From NCBI RefSeq assembly GCF_036625195.1, contig NZ_JAZKUG010000001.1, positions 1,488,001-1,552,000 of the forward strand: 64,000 bases of DNA, written 5' to 3'. Shown here in pieces: positions 9,466 to 18,452 of the stretch; position 1 is the first letter of the stretch; each line of letters opens with the position of its first letter. The notes beneath the pieces were generated by a model, which was not told where the DNA came from, ran no database searches, and saw nothing but the letters and a program-made list of their open reading frames with translations. Origin of the DNA: Accumulibacter sp. Lineage in GTDB: Bacteria > Pseudomonadota > Gammaproteobacteria > Burkholderiales > Rhodocyclaceae. Made by a program: the position numbers and the translations under genes.

Positions 9466-11784
9466 ATGCGCAGCAACATCCTCGCCTTTGCCCTCGGCGT
9501 CGGCCTTCTGCAACTGCAGGCGGCCTTGCCCGCCTGGCCACTGCTCACCGCCTTGCCGCTCGTGGTACTGCCACTGCTTTGGCCGGCCTGTCGGCGCAGC
9601 CGGTGGGGACGGGTTCCGGCACTGCTGGCGAGCGCGCTGCTTGGCTTCGCCTGGGCGGCGCTGCTCGCCGGGCAGCGCCTGGACGATCGGCTGCCGGCAG
9701 CCTGGGAGGGGCGCGACATCCAGGTGGTCGGCGTCGTTGCGGCGTTGCCGCATGGCTTCGAGCGTGGTGAGCGCTTCGCCTTCGATGTCGAGTCGGTGGA
9801 AACCCGCGCAGCGGTCGTGCCGCGACGGATCATGCTCTCCTGGTATCACGGCTGGCTCGAGGACGAGTGGCGCGATGGACTGAAGATTCGCCCCGGTGAG
9901 CGCTGGCGCTTCACCGTCCGCCTCAAGCGCCCGCACGGCAACGCCAATCCGCTGGCTTTCGACTACGAGGCCTGGCTGTTCGAGCGCGGCCTGCGTGCGA
10001 CCGGCTACGTACGCCCGCAGGCCGCAGTGGAACGTCTCGACGATTTCGTCGTACAGCCCGCCTACGCCATCGAACGGCTGCGCGACCGCTTGCGCCGGTC
10101 CTTCGCCGAGGTGCTCGGCGACGCCGCCTACGCCGGTATCCTCATCGCGCTCGCCGTCGGCGACCAACAGGCGATTCCGGGTGAGCAGTGGCGGCTCTTC
10201 CGGCAGACCGGCGTGACGCACCTGATGTCGATCTCCGGTCTGCATGTCACCATGGTTGCGGCATTGTTCGGCGCACTGGTCGGCTGCCTGTGGCGACGCA
10301 GCGAGCGGCTGCTGCTCGCCGTGCCGGCGCAGAAGGCAGCGATCGCCGGCGGCTGGCTGGCGGCCTTCGCCTACGCGCTGCTTGCCGGCTTTGCCGTGCC
10401 GGCACAGCGGACCGTCTACATGCTGACGGTTGTCGCCCTGGCGCTGTGGTCGGGGCGCCACCTCGGCGCCAGCCGCAGCCTGCTGCTCGCCCTCCTGCTG
10501 GTGCTGCTGCTTGATCCGTGGGCCGTCCTGGCACCGGGCTTCTGGCTCTCCTTTGCCGCCGTCGCGCTGCTCTTCTTCGTCGGCACGGCGCGTCTGGGCA
10601 GCGGGCGCGGCTGGCGCGCGATGCTCGCCACCTGGGGGGCAACGCAGTGGGCCGTGACGATCGGCACGCTGCCGCTGTTGCTCCTCCTCTTCCAGCAGTT
10701 CTCGCTCGTGTCTCCGCTCGCCAACGCGCTCGCCATCCCGCTGGTCAGCTTCATCCTCACACCGCTGGCGCTGCTCTTCGTCGTCCTGCCCTGGCCGCCG
10801 CTGCTGCACGTCGCGCACGCATTGCTCGACTTCCTGATGTCGGGCCTCGACTGGCTGGCAGCGTGGCCCATGTGGGAGCAACCGGCGCCACCGCTGGCGG
10901 CGGCGTTGCTGGCCATGGTCGGGGTCATCTGGCTGTTGCTGCCACGCGGCTTCCCAGCCCGCTGGCTGGGACTCTGCCTGCTGCTGCCGGCAGTTTTCTG
11001 GCCGGCGGCACGGCCGGCGCACGGGGAGGCCTGGGTCGAGGTGCTCGATGTCGGTCAGGGCCTGGCAGTCGTCGTCCGTACCGCCGGGCACAGCCTGCTC
11101 TATGACACCGGCCCGCTGTTCAGTGCCGAATCCGACGCTGGTCAGCGCATCATCGTTCCCCATCTGCGGGCGCAGGGCGTGCGCCGACTCGACGTGCTGA
11201 TCGTCACGCACCGTGACAAGGATCATTCGGGGGGCGTCGTCGCCGTCGAGGAAGCGCTCCCGATCGGCCGCCGGCTGTCTTCGGTACCCGAACTGCAGCC
11301 CGAGCCCTGCATCGATGGCCAGTCGTGGGAGTGGGATGGGGTGCGGTTCGCCATCCTCCATCCGGTCGTCGGCGACTACGAGCGCCAGGCCGCGCGGAGC
11401 AACAACATGAGTTGCGTGCTGCAGGTCAGCAGTGCCCACGGCAGCGTCCTGCTCACTGCCGACATCGAGGCACGCGACGAACAGGCGCTGCTCGCACGCG
11501 GCGCCGACCGCCTGCGCAGCGACGTTCTGCTGGTGCCGCACCACGGCAGTGGAACCTCATCGACGCCCTCGTTCCTCGCCGCCGTCGGCGCGCGCGAGGC
11601 GATCATTCCGGTCGGCTATCGCAACCGCTTCCAGCATCCCCGGGCCGACGTCGTCGACCGCTACGCCGCCAGCCGCCTGTGGCGGACCGATCGCGATGGC
11701 GCAGTGCGCGTCAGCCTGGTGGCGGCAGGGTTGTCGGTTTCCGCGTACCGCAATGAGTATCGGCGTTACTGGCATGGGCAGTGA
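9466..11784 (+). CDS. comEC: DNA internalisation/competence protein ComEC/Rec2
   Basis: 772-residue polytopic membrane protein. The N-terminal DUF4131-type region is followed by the competence domain with GVTHLMSISGLHVTMVAALF and multiple hydrophobic helices. A C-terminal metallo-beta-lactamase-like domain contains VLDVGQGLAVVV, the zinc-binding THRDKDHSGG and the late motif LVPHHGSGTSS. ComEC forms the inner-membrane channel for single-stranded DNA during natural transformation. Together with pilB, pilC and pilD at 17.5-21.5 kb, it indicates that the organism may be transformable. No obvious Shine-Dalgarno sequence precedes the ATG at 9466. Confidence 0.92.
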   Translation: MRSNILAFALGVGLLQLQAALPAWPLLTALPLVVLPLLWPACRRSRWGRVPALLASALLGFAWAALLAGQRLDDRLPAAWEGRDIQVVGVVAALPHGFERGERFAFDVESVETRAAVVPRRIMLSWYHGWLEDEWRDGLKIRPGERWRFTVRLKRPHGNANPLAFDYEAWLFERGLRATGYVRPQAAVERLDDFVVQPAYAIERLRDRLRRSFAEVLGDAAYAGILIALAVGDQQAIPGEQWRLFRQTGVTHLMSISGLHVTMVAALFGALVGCLWRRSERLLLAVPAQKAAIAGGWLAAFAYALLAGFAVPAQRTVYMLTVVALALWSGRHLGASRSLLLALLLVLLLDPWAVLAPGFWLSFAAVALLFFVGTARLGSGRGWRAMLATWGATQWAVTIGTLPLLLLLFQQFSLVSPLANALAIPLVSFILTPLALLFVVLPWPPLLHVAHALLDFLMSGLDWLAAWPMWEQPAPPLAAALLAMVGVIWLLLPRGFPARWLGLCLLLPAVFWPAARPAHGEAWVEVLDVGQGLAVVVRTAGHSLLYDTGPLFSAESDAGQRIIVPHLRAQGVRRLDVLIVTHRDKDHSGGVVAVEEALPIGRRLSSVPELQPEPCIDGQSWEWDGVRFAILHPVVGDYERQAARSNNMSCVLQVSSAHGSVLLTADIEARDEQALLARGADRLRSDVLLVPHHGSGTSSTPSFLAAVGAREAIIPVGYRNRFQHPRADVVDRYAASRLWRTDRDGAVRVSLVAAGLSVSAYRNEYRRYWHGQ

Positions 11785-11962
11785 CTCCGCGGCCCAGGAG
11801 GTGCTCCGCGATGAGGGTCTCCCTGGTTGGCTGTGGCGACCGGGTGGTCGAGCGCCACAGCGGGACCCGGCGGGCGCTCCATTGCGGGGCTCGACGGGAT
11901 CGATCGCTACGGCCTGAGCAAGCGCGACGGAGTCTGGACTCGCAGGCGCCTTCGTTGTGCCG

Positions 11963-13594
11963 CTAGCGTCGCAGGTAGGAGAGGGCTTTCGGTAATGCGA
12001 CGTTGTTGCCGAAGGCGTCCTCACCATAACCGCAGCGTGCAAGGACGTCGAGGTCGGCGAGGACGCGCTTGTCGCCGATGAAGGTCACCGTCAGGTCGGT
12101 ACGGATTTCGAGTTGGCCCATCGCCTGCAAGTGGGCGATCTCGGCCACACTGTTCTCGAGGACGCTGCCCTGTCGGTGGCCGAGTTGCTCGGAGAACTCG
12201 AGCGGCTGGCGGTAGAGCATGATCCTGCCCTCGTCGGCCAGGCGATGCACGATCGTCCGGACGGAGGCGCTCACCGTCTGCGGCGCGCAGGAGTCGGCGC
12301 AGTCGGGGTGGACGCGGGCGATCTCCGCTGCCAGCCAGCGGCGCTTGCTGGCGTTGATCGTCTCGTTGGCGCGGAACAGCTCGAAAGGGGAGGCGGCATC
12401 GAAAAGACGATCGTCCAGCTGCATCTGCACCGAACTGCCGTAGTAGGCGACGATGCGCGCCACCAGGTTGGATGGCCGGACGTGGAAGCCGCGGTAGCTG
12501 GGCACCGGTACGGCGAGTCGTGCCGGTTCGGCGTAACGACCGAGGATTCCTTGGCAGAGGCGCTGGCCGCTGGCCAGGAACTCGCTGGAGAAGGCCATGG
12601 CGTAGCCGAACAGGGTGGCCATGGTGGCGTCGGTATCGACCACAGGCCGCTCGCGCAGAATGGCATCGGCAGTGCGCGGGCTGGTGTGCCGTTCGTAGTA
12701 GTGCGCGAGATCGGTGGCGATCTCGAGCAGGTGGTAGATGACGCTGGCGTGACCGCGCAGGATCGGCAGGTCGCCGTCGGCGCTTTCGCTCGAGGTGCCG
12801 GCAACGTGCGTGTCGTAAAGTGATTGCAGGTTGTGGAAACGGAAGGTGAGCTGGCGCAGGCGTTCCTCGCTGACCGGGTCGGGGAAGCAGGCGGCATAGT
12901 CAGCGGGAGCGACCTGTGCTGCCGCGCGCAGCGGCTCGCCATCGACTGCGAGATTGAGGAATTCCGTCGCCAGGCGGGGAACGGTGGTGGCGGTGTCGCA
13001 GCCGATGCGGTCGCCGCGGTCACGGGCGAGGCGGCCCGTCGGCTGGACGTCTTCATTCTCGACCACTGCCGCTGCGATCGGGGGCGGCTCGACGCCGACC
13101 CTCTGCGCTTCGTCGATCAGGGCGGTGGCGACCGCGCCGACGACCTCGGTCAGTTGCTCGACGCGCTCACCGGTCGCTGCCGGAAAATCCGCGACGACCG
13201 GCAGAAGCCGGTAGCTCGGCAGGCGGCGCTGGATATAGGTCAAGACCTCGCCGATGCCGGCGAAGTTCTTCAGCGCCGCCACCAAGGCGCGGAATCTGCT
13301 CCAGTGATGATTCTGGCTGGCGCCGTACTCGTCCAGCAGCGTCTCCATCTGTCCGGCCTCGAGCAGCAGGCGGCCGACCAGCGGTCGCGTCAGACGGGCT
13401 TCGCCTGCGGGCATGGCGGTCAGGTGGCCGCAAAGCTCGAGCAGAATCCCGCCGCGCCGGCGGACCAGCTCGCAGAACTCGTTGTCGCCGATCAGGGCCT
13501 CGTCTGGCCGATCGCCTGTGGCAACCGTTCGCAGTGAGTCGTCCAAGTCGCTTCTCCCTCGTCCGGCGTCCGTTGCCGGGTTGGTGGGCGACAT
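11963..13594 (-). CDS. Uncharacterised 543-residue protein with an HPr-like phosphocarrier segment
   Basis: I do not recognise the full-length protein. It is soluble-looking and helical, with no signal peptide. Around residues 365-430 it has SYRGFHVRPSNLVARIVAYY, followed by a strand-rich stretch. This matches the active-site pattern of PTS HPr (GLHARPA), and His371 falls where HPr carries its phosphorylated histidine. The N-terminal 300 residues match nothing I can name. The ATG at 13594 gives MSPTNPATDAG. An upstream in-frame extension is open but low-complexity. No PTS enzyme I or II gene is adjacent. The reading frame is confident and the HPr relationship is likely by motif. Confidence 0.75.
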   Translation of the reverse strand: MSPTNPATDAGRGRSDLDDSLRTVATGDRPDEALIGDNEFCELVRRRGGILLELCGHLTAMPAGEARLTRPLVGRLLLEAGQMETLLDEYGASQNHHWSRFRALVAALKNFAGIGEVLTYIQRRLPSYRLLPVVADFPAATGERVEQLTEVVGAVATALIDEAQRVGVEPPPIAAAVVENEDVQPTGRLARDRGDRIGCDTATTVPRLATEFLNLAVDGEPLRAAAQVAPADYAACFPDPVSEERLRQLTFRFHNLQSLYDTHVAGTSSESADGDLPILRGHASVIYHLLEIATDLAHYYERHTSPRTADAILRERPVVDTDATMATLFGYAMAFSSEFLASGQRLCQGILGRYAEPARLAVPVPSYRGFHVRPSNLVARIVAYYGSSVQMQLDDRLFDAASPFELFRANETINASKRRWLAAEIARVHPDCADSCAPQTVSASVRTIVHRLADEGRIMLYRQPLEFSEQLGHRQGSVLENSVAEIAHLQAMGQLEIRTDLTVTFIGDKRVLADLDVLARCGYGEDAFGNNVALPKALSYLRR

Positions 13595-13683
13595 TCTGCG
13601 ATGAATCGGCCTTTGGCGGCAGAGAAAAGTCGCGTCAGGCGAGCGAACCGGGCAATGGCTCGGGGGTGCGCGGCGATGCCACC

Positions 13684-13732
13684 GGTCGAGTGACGGGTCG
13701 GAGCCATCCATGGCGGATGGCGCCACTCGACC
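13684..13732. terminator. Nested inverted repeats between the truncated haemoglobin and HPr-like genes
   Basis: An outer stem GGTCGAGTG (13684-13692) / CACTCGACC (13724-13732) encloses an inner stem GCCATCC (13703-13709) / GGATGGC (13715-13721) with a 5-base loop. Both stems are perfect. The element sits about 35 bp beyond the stop of the minus-strand haemoglobin gene and could end its transcript. No T-tract follows. Confidence 0.4.
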
Positions 13733-13766
13733 GTCGAGGGGGTGACCAACGGTGGGCCATCCCGCC

Positions 13767-14207
13767 TCACTTGACCGTGACGATATCGCTCTTCATCGGT
13801 GCCAGGACGGCGATCAACTCGTTCTGCTCCTTGGCGGGAACCTTGAACTTGTCGAGCGTCCGCGTCAGGTCTTCGACCAAGGCAGCAAAGTCTGCTTGGC
13901 TGATCTTCAGGTGGGCGTGCGCCGACTTCATGTCACGTCCGGTGTATCGGCAGGGGCCGCCGGTGCCGGCACAGATTTGCTCGACGAGCAGCATCTTCAG
14001 GCGGGGTATGTCGGTGTTGGCGAACTGGCCGTTGATCCGCTTGTCTGCGGCGACGTTGCCGACGAAGTCGTCCACGACGGCGGTGATCGCAGGCTTTCCA
14101 CCAAGGCGATCGTAGAGCGAAGGCGATCGTGTGGCTGGGCCGCCGGCGCAGGCGACCAGCGTCAGCGCGAAAGCGGTTCCCAGGATCAGTCTTGACAAGG
14201 CATTCAT
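13767..14207 (-). CDS. Group I truncated haemoglobin, predicted exported lipoprotein
   Basis: 146 residues. The first 22 form a lipoprotein signal peptide ending LTLVACAGG, with Cys20 as the predicted lipidated residue. The rest is a truncated haemoglobin: SLYDRLGGKPAITAVVDDFV at its start, GGPCRYTGRDMKSAHAHLKI with the proximal (F8) histidine in the SAH motif, and a C-terminal helix. Group I truncated haemoglobins bind O2 or NO and are usually cytoplasmic. The export signal places this one at the cell envelope. A strong Shine-Dalgarno (GAGGAGAG) precedes the ATG at 14207. The family is confident. Lipidation is inferred from the lipobox. Confidence 0.88.
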   Translation of the reverse strand: MNALSRLILGTAFALTLVACAGGPATRSPSLYDRLGGKPAITAVVDDFVGNVAADKRINGQFANTDIPRLKMLLVEQICAGTGGPCRYTGRDMKSAHAHLKISQADFAALVEDLTRTLDKFKVPAKEQNELIAVLAPMKSDIVTVK

Positions 14208-14396
14208 GGTTCTCTCCTCTCAGGTGTCGGAAACATCGCAGCGGGTTGCTGCGACGTTCTCCCGTTACGAGGGGAGTCGCCTCCTGGATGCATGAAAGCC
14301 GTGCCCGCCCACCCGCGTCACCGTCCGCATGGGCCCGGAATGTCGTAGCGGCGAGCCACCGTGCCCGATCGCTGGCGACCTTCCGCGGTCTCCGGA

Positions 14397-15194
14397 TCAG
14401 TGCCGCGGGGCTGACTGGGGAAGGCTGTCGTAGAGAGCGCCGAACTCGAGGCTGAGCTTGTGTCGCGGGTCGAGATGGATCATGGGTCGCGCGAGGTGGT
14501 GCGATTCCCGGATCTTGATCGACGCGGACAGGAAAGTGGACAGCACTGGCAGTCCCTCGGCACGCAGTTCCTCCACCAGGCGCAGCGGCAGGTTGGCGCG
14601 AGCCTGGTACTGGTTGACGACGATGCCCTCGATGCGCAGGCCATGATTGTGGTCAGCCTGGATCTCGCGCACGCTGTCGAGGAGGGCATAGAGCGCACGC
14701 CGCGAGAAATCGTCACAATCGAAGGGAATCAGGCAGCCATCGGCAGCAATCAGAGCCGAGCGCGTGAAGAAGTTGAGTGCCGGCGGGGTGTCGATATAAA
14801 CCTCGTCGTAATCATCGAGTTTCTCGAGCGCTTCGCGCAGCTTGTACATCTTGTAGCGGGACTCGAGCTTGAACTGGACTTCCTCCAGACGCGCGTCCGA
14901 CGGCAGCAGCGCCAGATTGGCGTATGGCGTCGGCACGACGTAGGTGGCGAGCGCTTCGGGGAAAAGCCGGTAGCCCAGGAGGTCATCAAAGAAGTTGGCG
15001 AGCGTCTTCTTCTGCTCGTCGAGAGCGGGTCCCAGCACGTAGCGGGACGCGTTCGCCTGCGGGTCGAGGTCGATCAGCAGCGTCCTTCGACCGCGTTCAG
15101 CAGCAACCGCCGCCAGATTGCAGGCGATGGTTGACTTGCCCACACCACCCTTCTGATTGAAGATCACTCTGCGCACGCGATTCACCCCGGACAT
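14397..15194 (-). CDS. ParA-family partitioning-type ATPase (orphan)
   Basis: 265 residues. The deviant Walker A FNQKGGVGKSTIACNLA, the LLIDLDPQANAS motif and YIDTPPALNF define the ParA/MinD/Soj family. No ParB gene or parS-like repeat is adjacent, so a chromosome-segregation role is not supported here. Orphan ParAs of this kind often position other cargo. I chose the ATG at 15194, giving MSGVNRVRRVIF. The open frame extends upstream across the neighbouring intergenic and esterase sequence, but only as Arg-rich noise. Confidence 0.9.
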   Translation of the reverse strand: MSGVNRVRRVIFNQKGGVGKSTIACNLAAVAAERGRRTLLIDLDPQANASRYVLGPALDEQKKTLANFFDDLLGYRLFPEALATYVVPTPYANLALLPSDARLEEVQFKLESRYKMYKLREALEKLDDYDEVYIDTPPALNFFTRSALIAADGCLIPFDCDDFSRRALYALLDSVREIQADHNHGLRIEGIVVNQYQARANLPLRLVEELRAEGLPVLSTFLSASIKIRESHHLARPMIHLDPRHKLSLEFGALYDSLPQSAPRH

Positions 15195-15295
15195 GATGAG
15201 GAATTGCCGCCAGTTTAGCCAAGTCCGGCAGCGGCGTCGACTGGCGGCCGCACAGGTGGCGCGCCGATCGTCCGGGTGTCGGGCAACGGCCCGTT

Positions 15296-16006
15296 TCAGA
15301 GCGCGTCGGCAAGCACCCGGTTCAACCAGCCGCCAATGTCTGCCAGTTCCTCCAGGCAGACCGAGTGAGCGGTCGCGTAGCCACGCCACTGCAGCGGGTA
15401 GCCTCGTGCCTGCAGCAGCCTGGCCGATCGCTTGCCCAGATCGTAGGCGATGACCGGGTCGGCGCGGCCATGTGCCATGAAAATCGGGACGTCGCCGTTG
15501 GCCGTCTGCGCTTCGTCCGCCAGCGTGTCCGCCTGCGGCAGGTAACAGGAAAGCGCCAGGATTCCGGCCAGTCGCCGCGAATGGCGCAGACCGCAGTGCA
15601 AGGCGATGACGCCGCCTTGGGAGAACCCAGCGAGGACGATGCGCTCGTCCGGGATGCCGCGCGAATTCTCTCGTGCCAGCAGGGCCTCCACCTGTCGCGC
15701 GGATTCGCGAACGTGCTCGCCTTCTTCGCGTCCGGGCGCGAAGTCGGGCGAGACGATGTCGTACCAGGCGCGCATCACGAAGCCGCCATTGATCGTCACG
15801 GGTCGCATCGGCGCGTGCGGGAAGACGAAACGGACGGCGGGCAGTTGATCGAAGTCGAATTCGTCGACGATCGGCTCGAAGTCGTGGCCGTCGGCACCGA
15901 GGCCGTGCAACCAGACGATGGCGCACTGCGGAGCTTCGCCCGTCGTTCGTTCGACCGCTGGCAGCAAGGGGGTATCGGCCGCGGCAGTGTGCTCAAGGTC
16001 GATCAT
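15296..16006 (-). CDS. Alpha/beta-hydrolase carboxylesterase (phospholipase/carboxylesterase family)
   Basis: 236 residues with the full catalytic triad in view. The nucleophile serine is in the elbow LAGFSQGGVIAL, the acid is the Asp of MAHGRADPVI and the base is the His of YATAHSVCLEEL. The oxyanion region is VWLHGLGADGHDFEP. Length and motifs match bacterial EstB-type carboxylesterases, cytosolic enzymes that hydrolyse short- and medium-chain esters or thioesters. No signal peptide is present. The physiological substrate cannot be deduced from the neighbours. Confidence 0.9.
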   Translation of the reverse strand: MIDLEHTAAADTPLLPAVERTTGEAPQCAIVWLHGLGADGHDFEPIVDEFDFDQLPAVRFVFPHAPMRPVTINGGFVMRAWYDIVSPDFAPGREEGEHVRESARQVEALLARENSRGIPDERIVLAGFSQGGVIALHCGLRHSRRLAGILALSCYLPQADTLADEAQTANGDVPIFMAHGRADPVIAYDLGKRSARLLQARGYPLQWRGYATAHSVCLEELADIGGWLNRVLADAL

Positions 16007-16084
16007 CGTTCAAGACTCCGGATGGTTGTCGTCGGCCGGAATTCTAGCACCGGGGGGATTGCTCCCGCGACGCGCGACGCAAGC

Positions 16085-17179
16085 TCAGGACTTGCGGATC
16101 TGTGCCATCACCGCCCGTGTGATGGCGTTCGTACCGTCCTCGCCGCCGAACTCGACCGGGCAGACGAGCGCCAGCGCCCTCTCGACCGCATGCTCGATGA
16201 TGCGCGCGCCGTGCGCCAGTCGCGGCTCGCCATGGCGCTCGGCGAGCCAGTCGAGCATCAGCGCTGCCGAGAGGATCTGGGCAACCGGGTTGGCGATGCC
16301 CTGGCCGGCGATGTCGGGTGCGCTGCCGTGGGCGGGTTGAAAGACGGCGTGCTGGTCGCCGATGTCGGCTGAGGGAACCAGTCCGAGGCTGCCCACGAGC
16401 CCAGCGGCCAGATCGGAGAGAATGCCGCCAAAGGCGTTCTCGGTGAGCAGCACGTCGAAGTCCCAGGGCGATCGCACCAGGTTCATCGCCGTGGCATCGA
16501 CGTAGGCGTGCGTTGCCTGCGTCTCCGGGTGCGTCGCTGCCACTTCATCGAAAACCTTGCGAAAGAAGGCCATCGAGACCAGTGCGTTGGCCTTGTCGAC
16601 GCAGGTCACGCGGCCCGGTCTCCGCCTGCTCCTGGCACGTCGCGCTGCCACGTGGAACGCGAACTCGGCAACCCGTCGGCTGCCGGTGCGCGAGATGATC
16701 ATCGTTTCGCGCGCGATGCCGTCATCGTCGACGGTGCCACGCAGGCGCGACTGCAGAAGCCCCTCACTCTGCTCGCGTACCACGACGAGGTCGATCCGCG
16801 CCGCCTGCTTGTCGATCAGGACACGTGGCAGGCTGGGGTAGCTGCGGATCGGTCGCAAGCCGGCATAGAGATCCATCGCCGCGCGAAGATCGAAGTGCGT
16901 CGCGATCTCGGTGCCGTCCGGATAGCGCACGTCGGGGAGACCGATGGCGCCGAGGAGAACAGAGTCCGCTCGCTTGCATTCGTCGAGGCTTTCCTGCGAC
17001 AACGCGATACCGGTCTTCTGGTAATGCGCCGCGCCGCCTTCGAGGTGGCGGAAGTCGAAGGACAGGCCGCCGAGTCGGTCGCGCAGGACCTCGAGCACCT
17101 GCAGGCAGGCGCCGACGACCTCGGGGCCGATGCCGTCTCCCGGCAGAACGGCGATGTGGAAGCACGGGTCTCGTTTCAT
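16085..17179 (-). CDS. Isocitrate/isopropylmalate dehydrogenase family protein
   Basis: 364 residues. AVLPGDGIGPEVVGACLQVL at the N-terminus, a catalytic-region VVREQSEGLLQSRLRG, VTCVDKANAL and DVLLTENAFGGILSDLAAGL (metal-binding aspartates) place it among the decarboxylating beta-hydroxyacid dehydrogenases. The nucleotide-binding loop is FQPAHGSAPDIAGQGIANP. It could be a 3-isopropylmalate, tartrate/malate or isocitrate-type enzyme. No leuC, leuD or leuA is adjacent, so a leucine-biosynthesis role is not supported by context. The substrate call is left open. Start at ATG 17179 (MKRDPCFHIAVLPGD). Confidence 0.88.
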   Translation of the reverse strand: MKRDPCFHIAVLPGDGIGPEVVGACLQVLEVLRDRLGGLSFDFRHLEGGAAHYQKTGIALSQESLDECKRADSVLLGAIGLPDVRYPDGTEIATHFDLRAAMDLYAGLRPIRSYPSLPRVLIDKQAARIDLVVVREQSEGLLQSRLRGTVDDDGIARETMIISRTGSRRVAEFAFHVAARRARSRRRPGRVTCVDKANALVSMAFFRKVFDEVAATHPETQATHAYVDATAMNLVRSPWDFDVLLTENAFGGILSDLAAGLVGSLGLVPSADIGDQHAVFQPAHGSAPDIAGQGIANPVAQILSAALMLDWLAERHGEPRLAHGARIIEHAVERALALVCPVEFGGEDGTNAITRAVMAQIRKS

Positions 17180-17513
17180 CCTTGCTGATTCCTCTTGTCG
17201 TTCAAGTCGAACCGGCCGGAGGCGGCTGGCGCCACGTACACGCTGCCCCCCGCCTGTTGCCAGCCGCCGATGATACACCCAGCCGTACGCGCAGCATCGT
17301 GCTCCCGGTAGGGAACAGTCGGGCCAGGAGCGCGCCGCCCTGTCGCCACGATCGCTGGCCTCGGCTGCCGGCGGACAGGCGGTCACCGGTCCACAGCGGT
17401 GGTCGCGACCGTCCTGAATACTGAGCCGTGCTGTCGGCAGGTGGCCTCTTCATGATCCATCGTGACGTCGTGCATCATGGCCCGATCGACTCGCGGATGA
17501 CGGGTGCGACCGG
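17180..17513. other. Intergenic region between pilD and the dehydrogenase gene
   Basis: 334 bp between two minus-strand genes. The only structure seen is an imperfect palindrome at 17451-17480 (CATGATCCATCGTGACGTCG followed by TGCATCATGG) about 35-60 bp beyond the pilD stop, which may be a transcript end. No convincing coding sequence or promoter was recognised. Confidence 0.4.
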
Positions 17514-18377
17514 TCAGAGGAGCCCGACGTAAGCCCGTGTCAGCGGCTTGCCCCAGTACAAGGCGAGGATTCCGGCGATTGCCAGATAGGGCCCGAAAGG
17601 GATCGGCACGCTGCGCCCGCGTCTGGCGAGCACGATCAGGCCGATGCCGACCACGGCGCCGAGGAAGGACGACAGCAGCACGGTCAACGGCAGCAGTTGC
17701 CACCCCAGCCAAGCACCGAGAGCGGCGAGCAGCTTGAAGTCACCGTAGCCCATTCCTTCCTTGCCGGTGACGAGCTTGAACGTCCAGTAGACCAGCCAGA
17801 GGAAGAGATAGCCGGCAACCGCGCCGATGACTGCCGACTGGAGGTCGGTGAACGTGGCTGACAGGTTGAACAGCAGTCCTGCCCAGAGCAAGGGCAGCGT
17901 GATCGCGTCCGGCAGCAACTGGGTGTCGAAGTCGATGCAGGTCAGGGCGATCAGGCAGCAGCTCATCAACATGGCGCCGAGGGCATTCCATCCGGGCCCG
18001 AAGTGATGCGCGGCGAACGCACAAAGAAGAGTGCTGAAGATCTCGACCAGTGGGTAGCGTGGCGAAATGCGGGCGCTGCAGGCGGAGCAGCGACCGCGCA
18101 ACAGGAGCCAGCTGACGACCGGGATGTTCTCGATGGCGCTGATCTGGTGGGCACAGGACGGGCAGCGCGAGCGCGGCCTGACCAGCGAGAAGGGCTCTGC
18201 TGCCGACGCCGACTCCTCGCCACGCAGCTCGGCGCAATGGAGGTGCCAGTCACGTTCGATCATCCGCGGCAGGCGGTGGATGACGACGTTGAGAAAACTG
18301 CCGACGAGCAGTCCAACCAGGCCGCTGAGGAAGGTGAACAGCGCGGGGTCGACCTCGCCGGCGAGGATTCCCGGCAT
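17514..18377 (-). CDS. pilD: Type IV prepilin peptidase/N-methyltransferase PilD
   Basis: 287-residue polytopic aspartic protease. Two CxxC pairs occur in the cytoplasmic loop (RCPSCAHQ and RCSACSAR), as in PilD proteins that also N-methylate. The two catalytic aspartates are in LTCIDFDTQLLPD and in GMGYGDFKLL, the family's GxGDxK-like motif. It cleaves and methylates type IV pilin and type II secretion pseudopilin leaders. It follows pilB and pilC on the same strand, the standard pilBCD order. I chose the ATG at 18377. A TTG one codon upstream is also in frame. Confidence 0.94.
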   Translation of the reverse strand: MPGILAGEVDPALFTFLSGLVGLLVGSFLNVVIHRLPRMIERDWHLHCAELRGEESASAAEPFSLVRPRSRCPSCAHQISAIENIPVVSWLLLRGRCSACSARISPRYPLVEIFSTLLCAFAAHHFGPGWNALGAMLMSCCLIALTCIDFDTQLLPDAITLPLLWAGLLFNLSATFTDLQSAVIGAVAGYLFLWLVYWTFKLVTGKEGMGYGDFKLLAALGAWLGWQLLPLTVLLSSFLGAVVGIGLIVLARRGRSVPIPFGPYLAIAGILALYWGKPLTRAYVGLL

Positions 18378-18411
18378 CAATGTGAAAGTCGCGTCAGCGA
18401 CTCGCGAATCC

Positions 18412-18437
18412 CCCGTCTCCCGCGCGCGGGAGACGGG
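18412..18437. repeat. Perfect 26-bp palindrome in the pilC-pilD gap
   Basis: CCCGTCTCCC (18412-18421), GCGCGC and GGGAGACGGG (18428-18437) form an uninterrupted self-complementary sequence. It sits about 35 bp upstream of the pilD start. In RNA it would form a very stable GC-rich hairpin without a T-tract. It could attenuate pilD relative to pilC, stabilise an mRNA end or be a protein-binding site. Confidence 0.55.
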
Positions 18438-18452
18438 TCGGGGTTGAGGGCA

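Noticed and set aside
7279..11544. A 1421-codon minus-strand open frame over the chemoreceptor and comEC genes
   Set aside because: High-GC antisense openness. The translation is Gln/Arg/Asp-rich without motifs, while both plus-strand genes have complete, recognisable domains.
11811..11966. 51-codon ORF with a GGAGG-like sequence upstream, between comEC and the HPr-like gene
   Set aside because: The translation is Arg-rich without motif, it overlaps the stop of the opposite-strand gene, and similar short frames are common in this GC-rich DNA.
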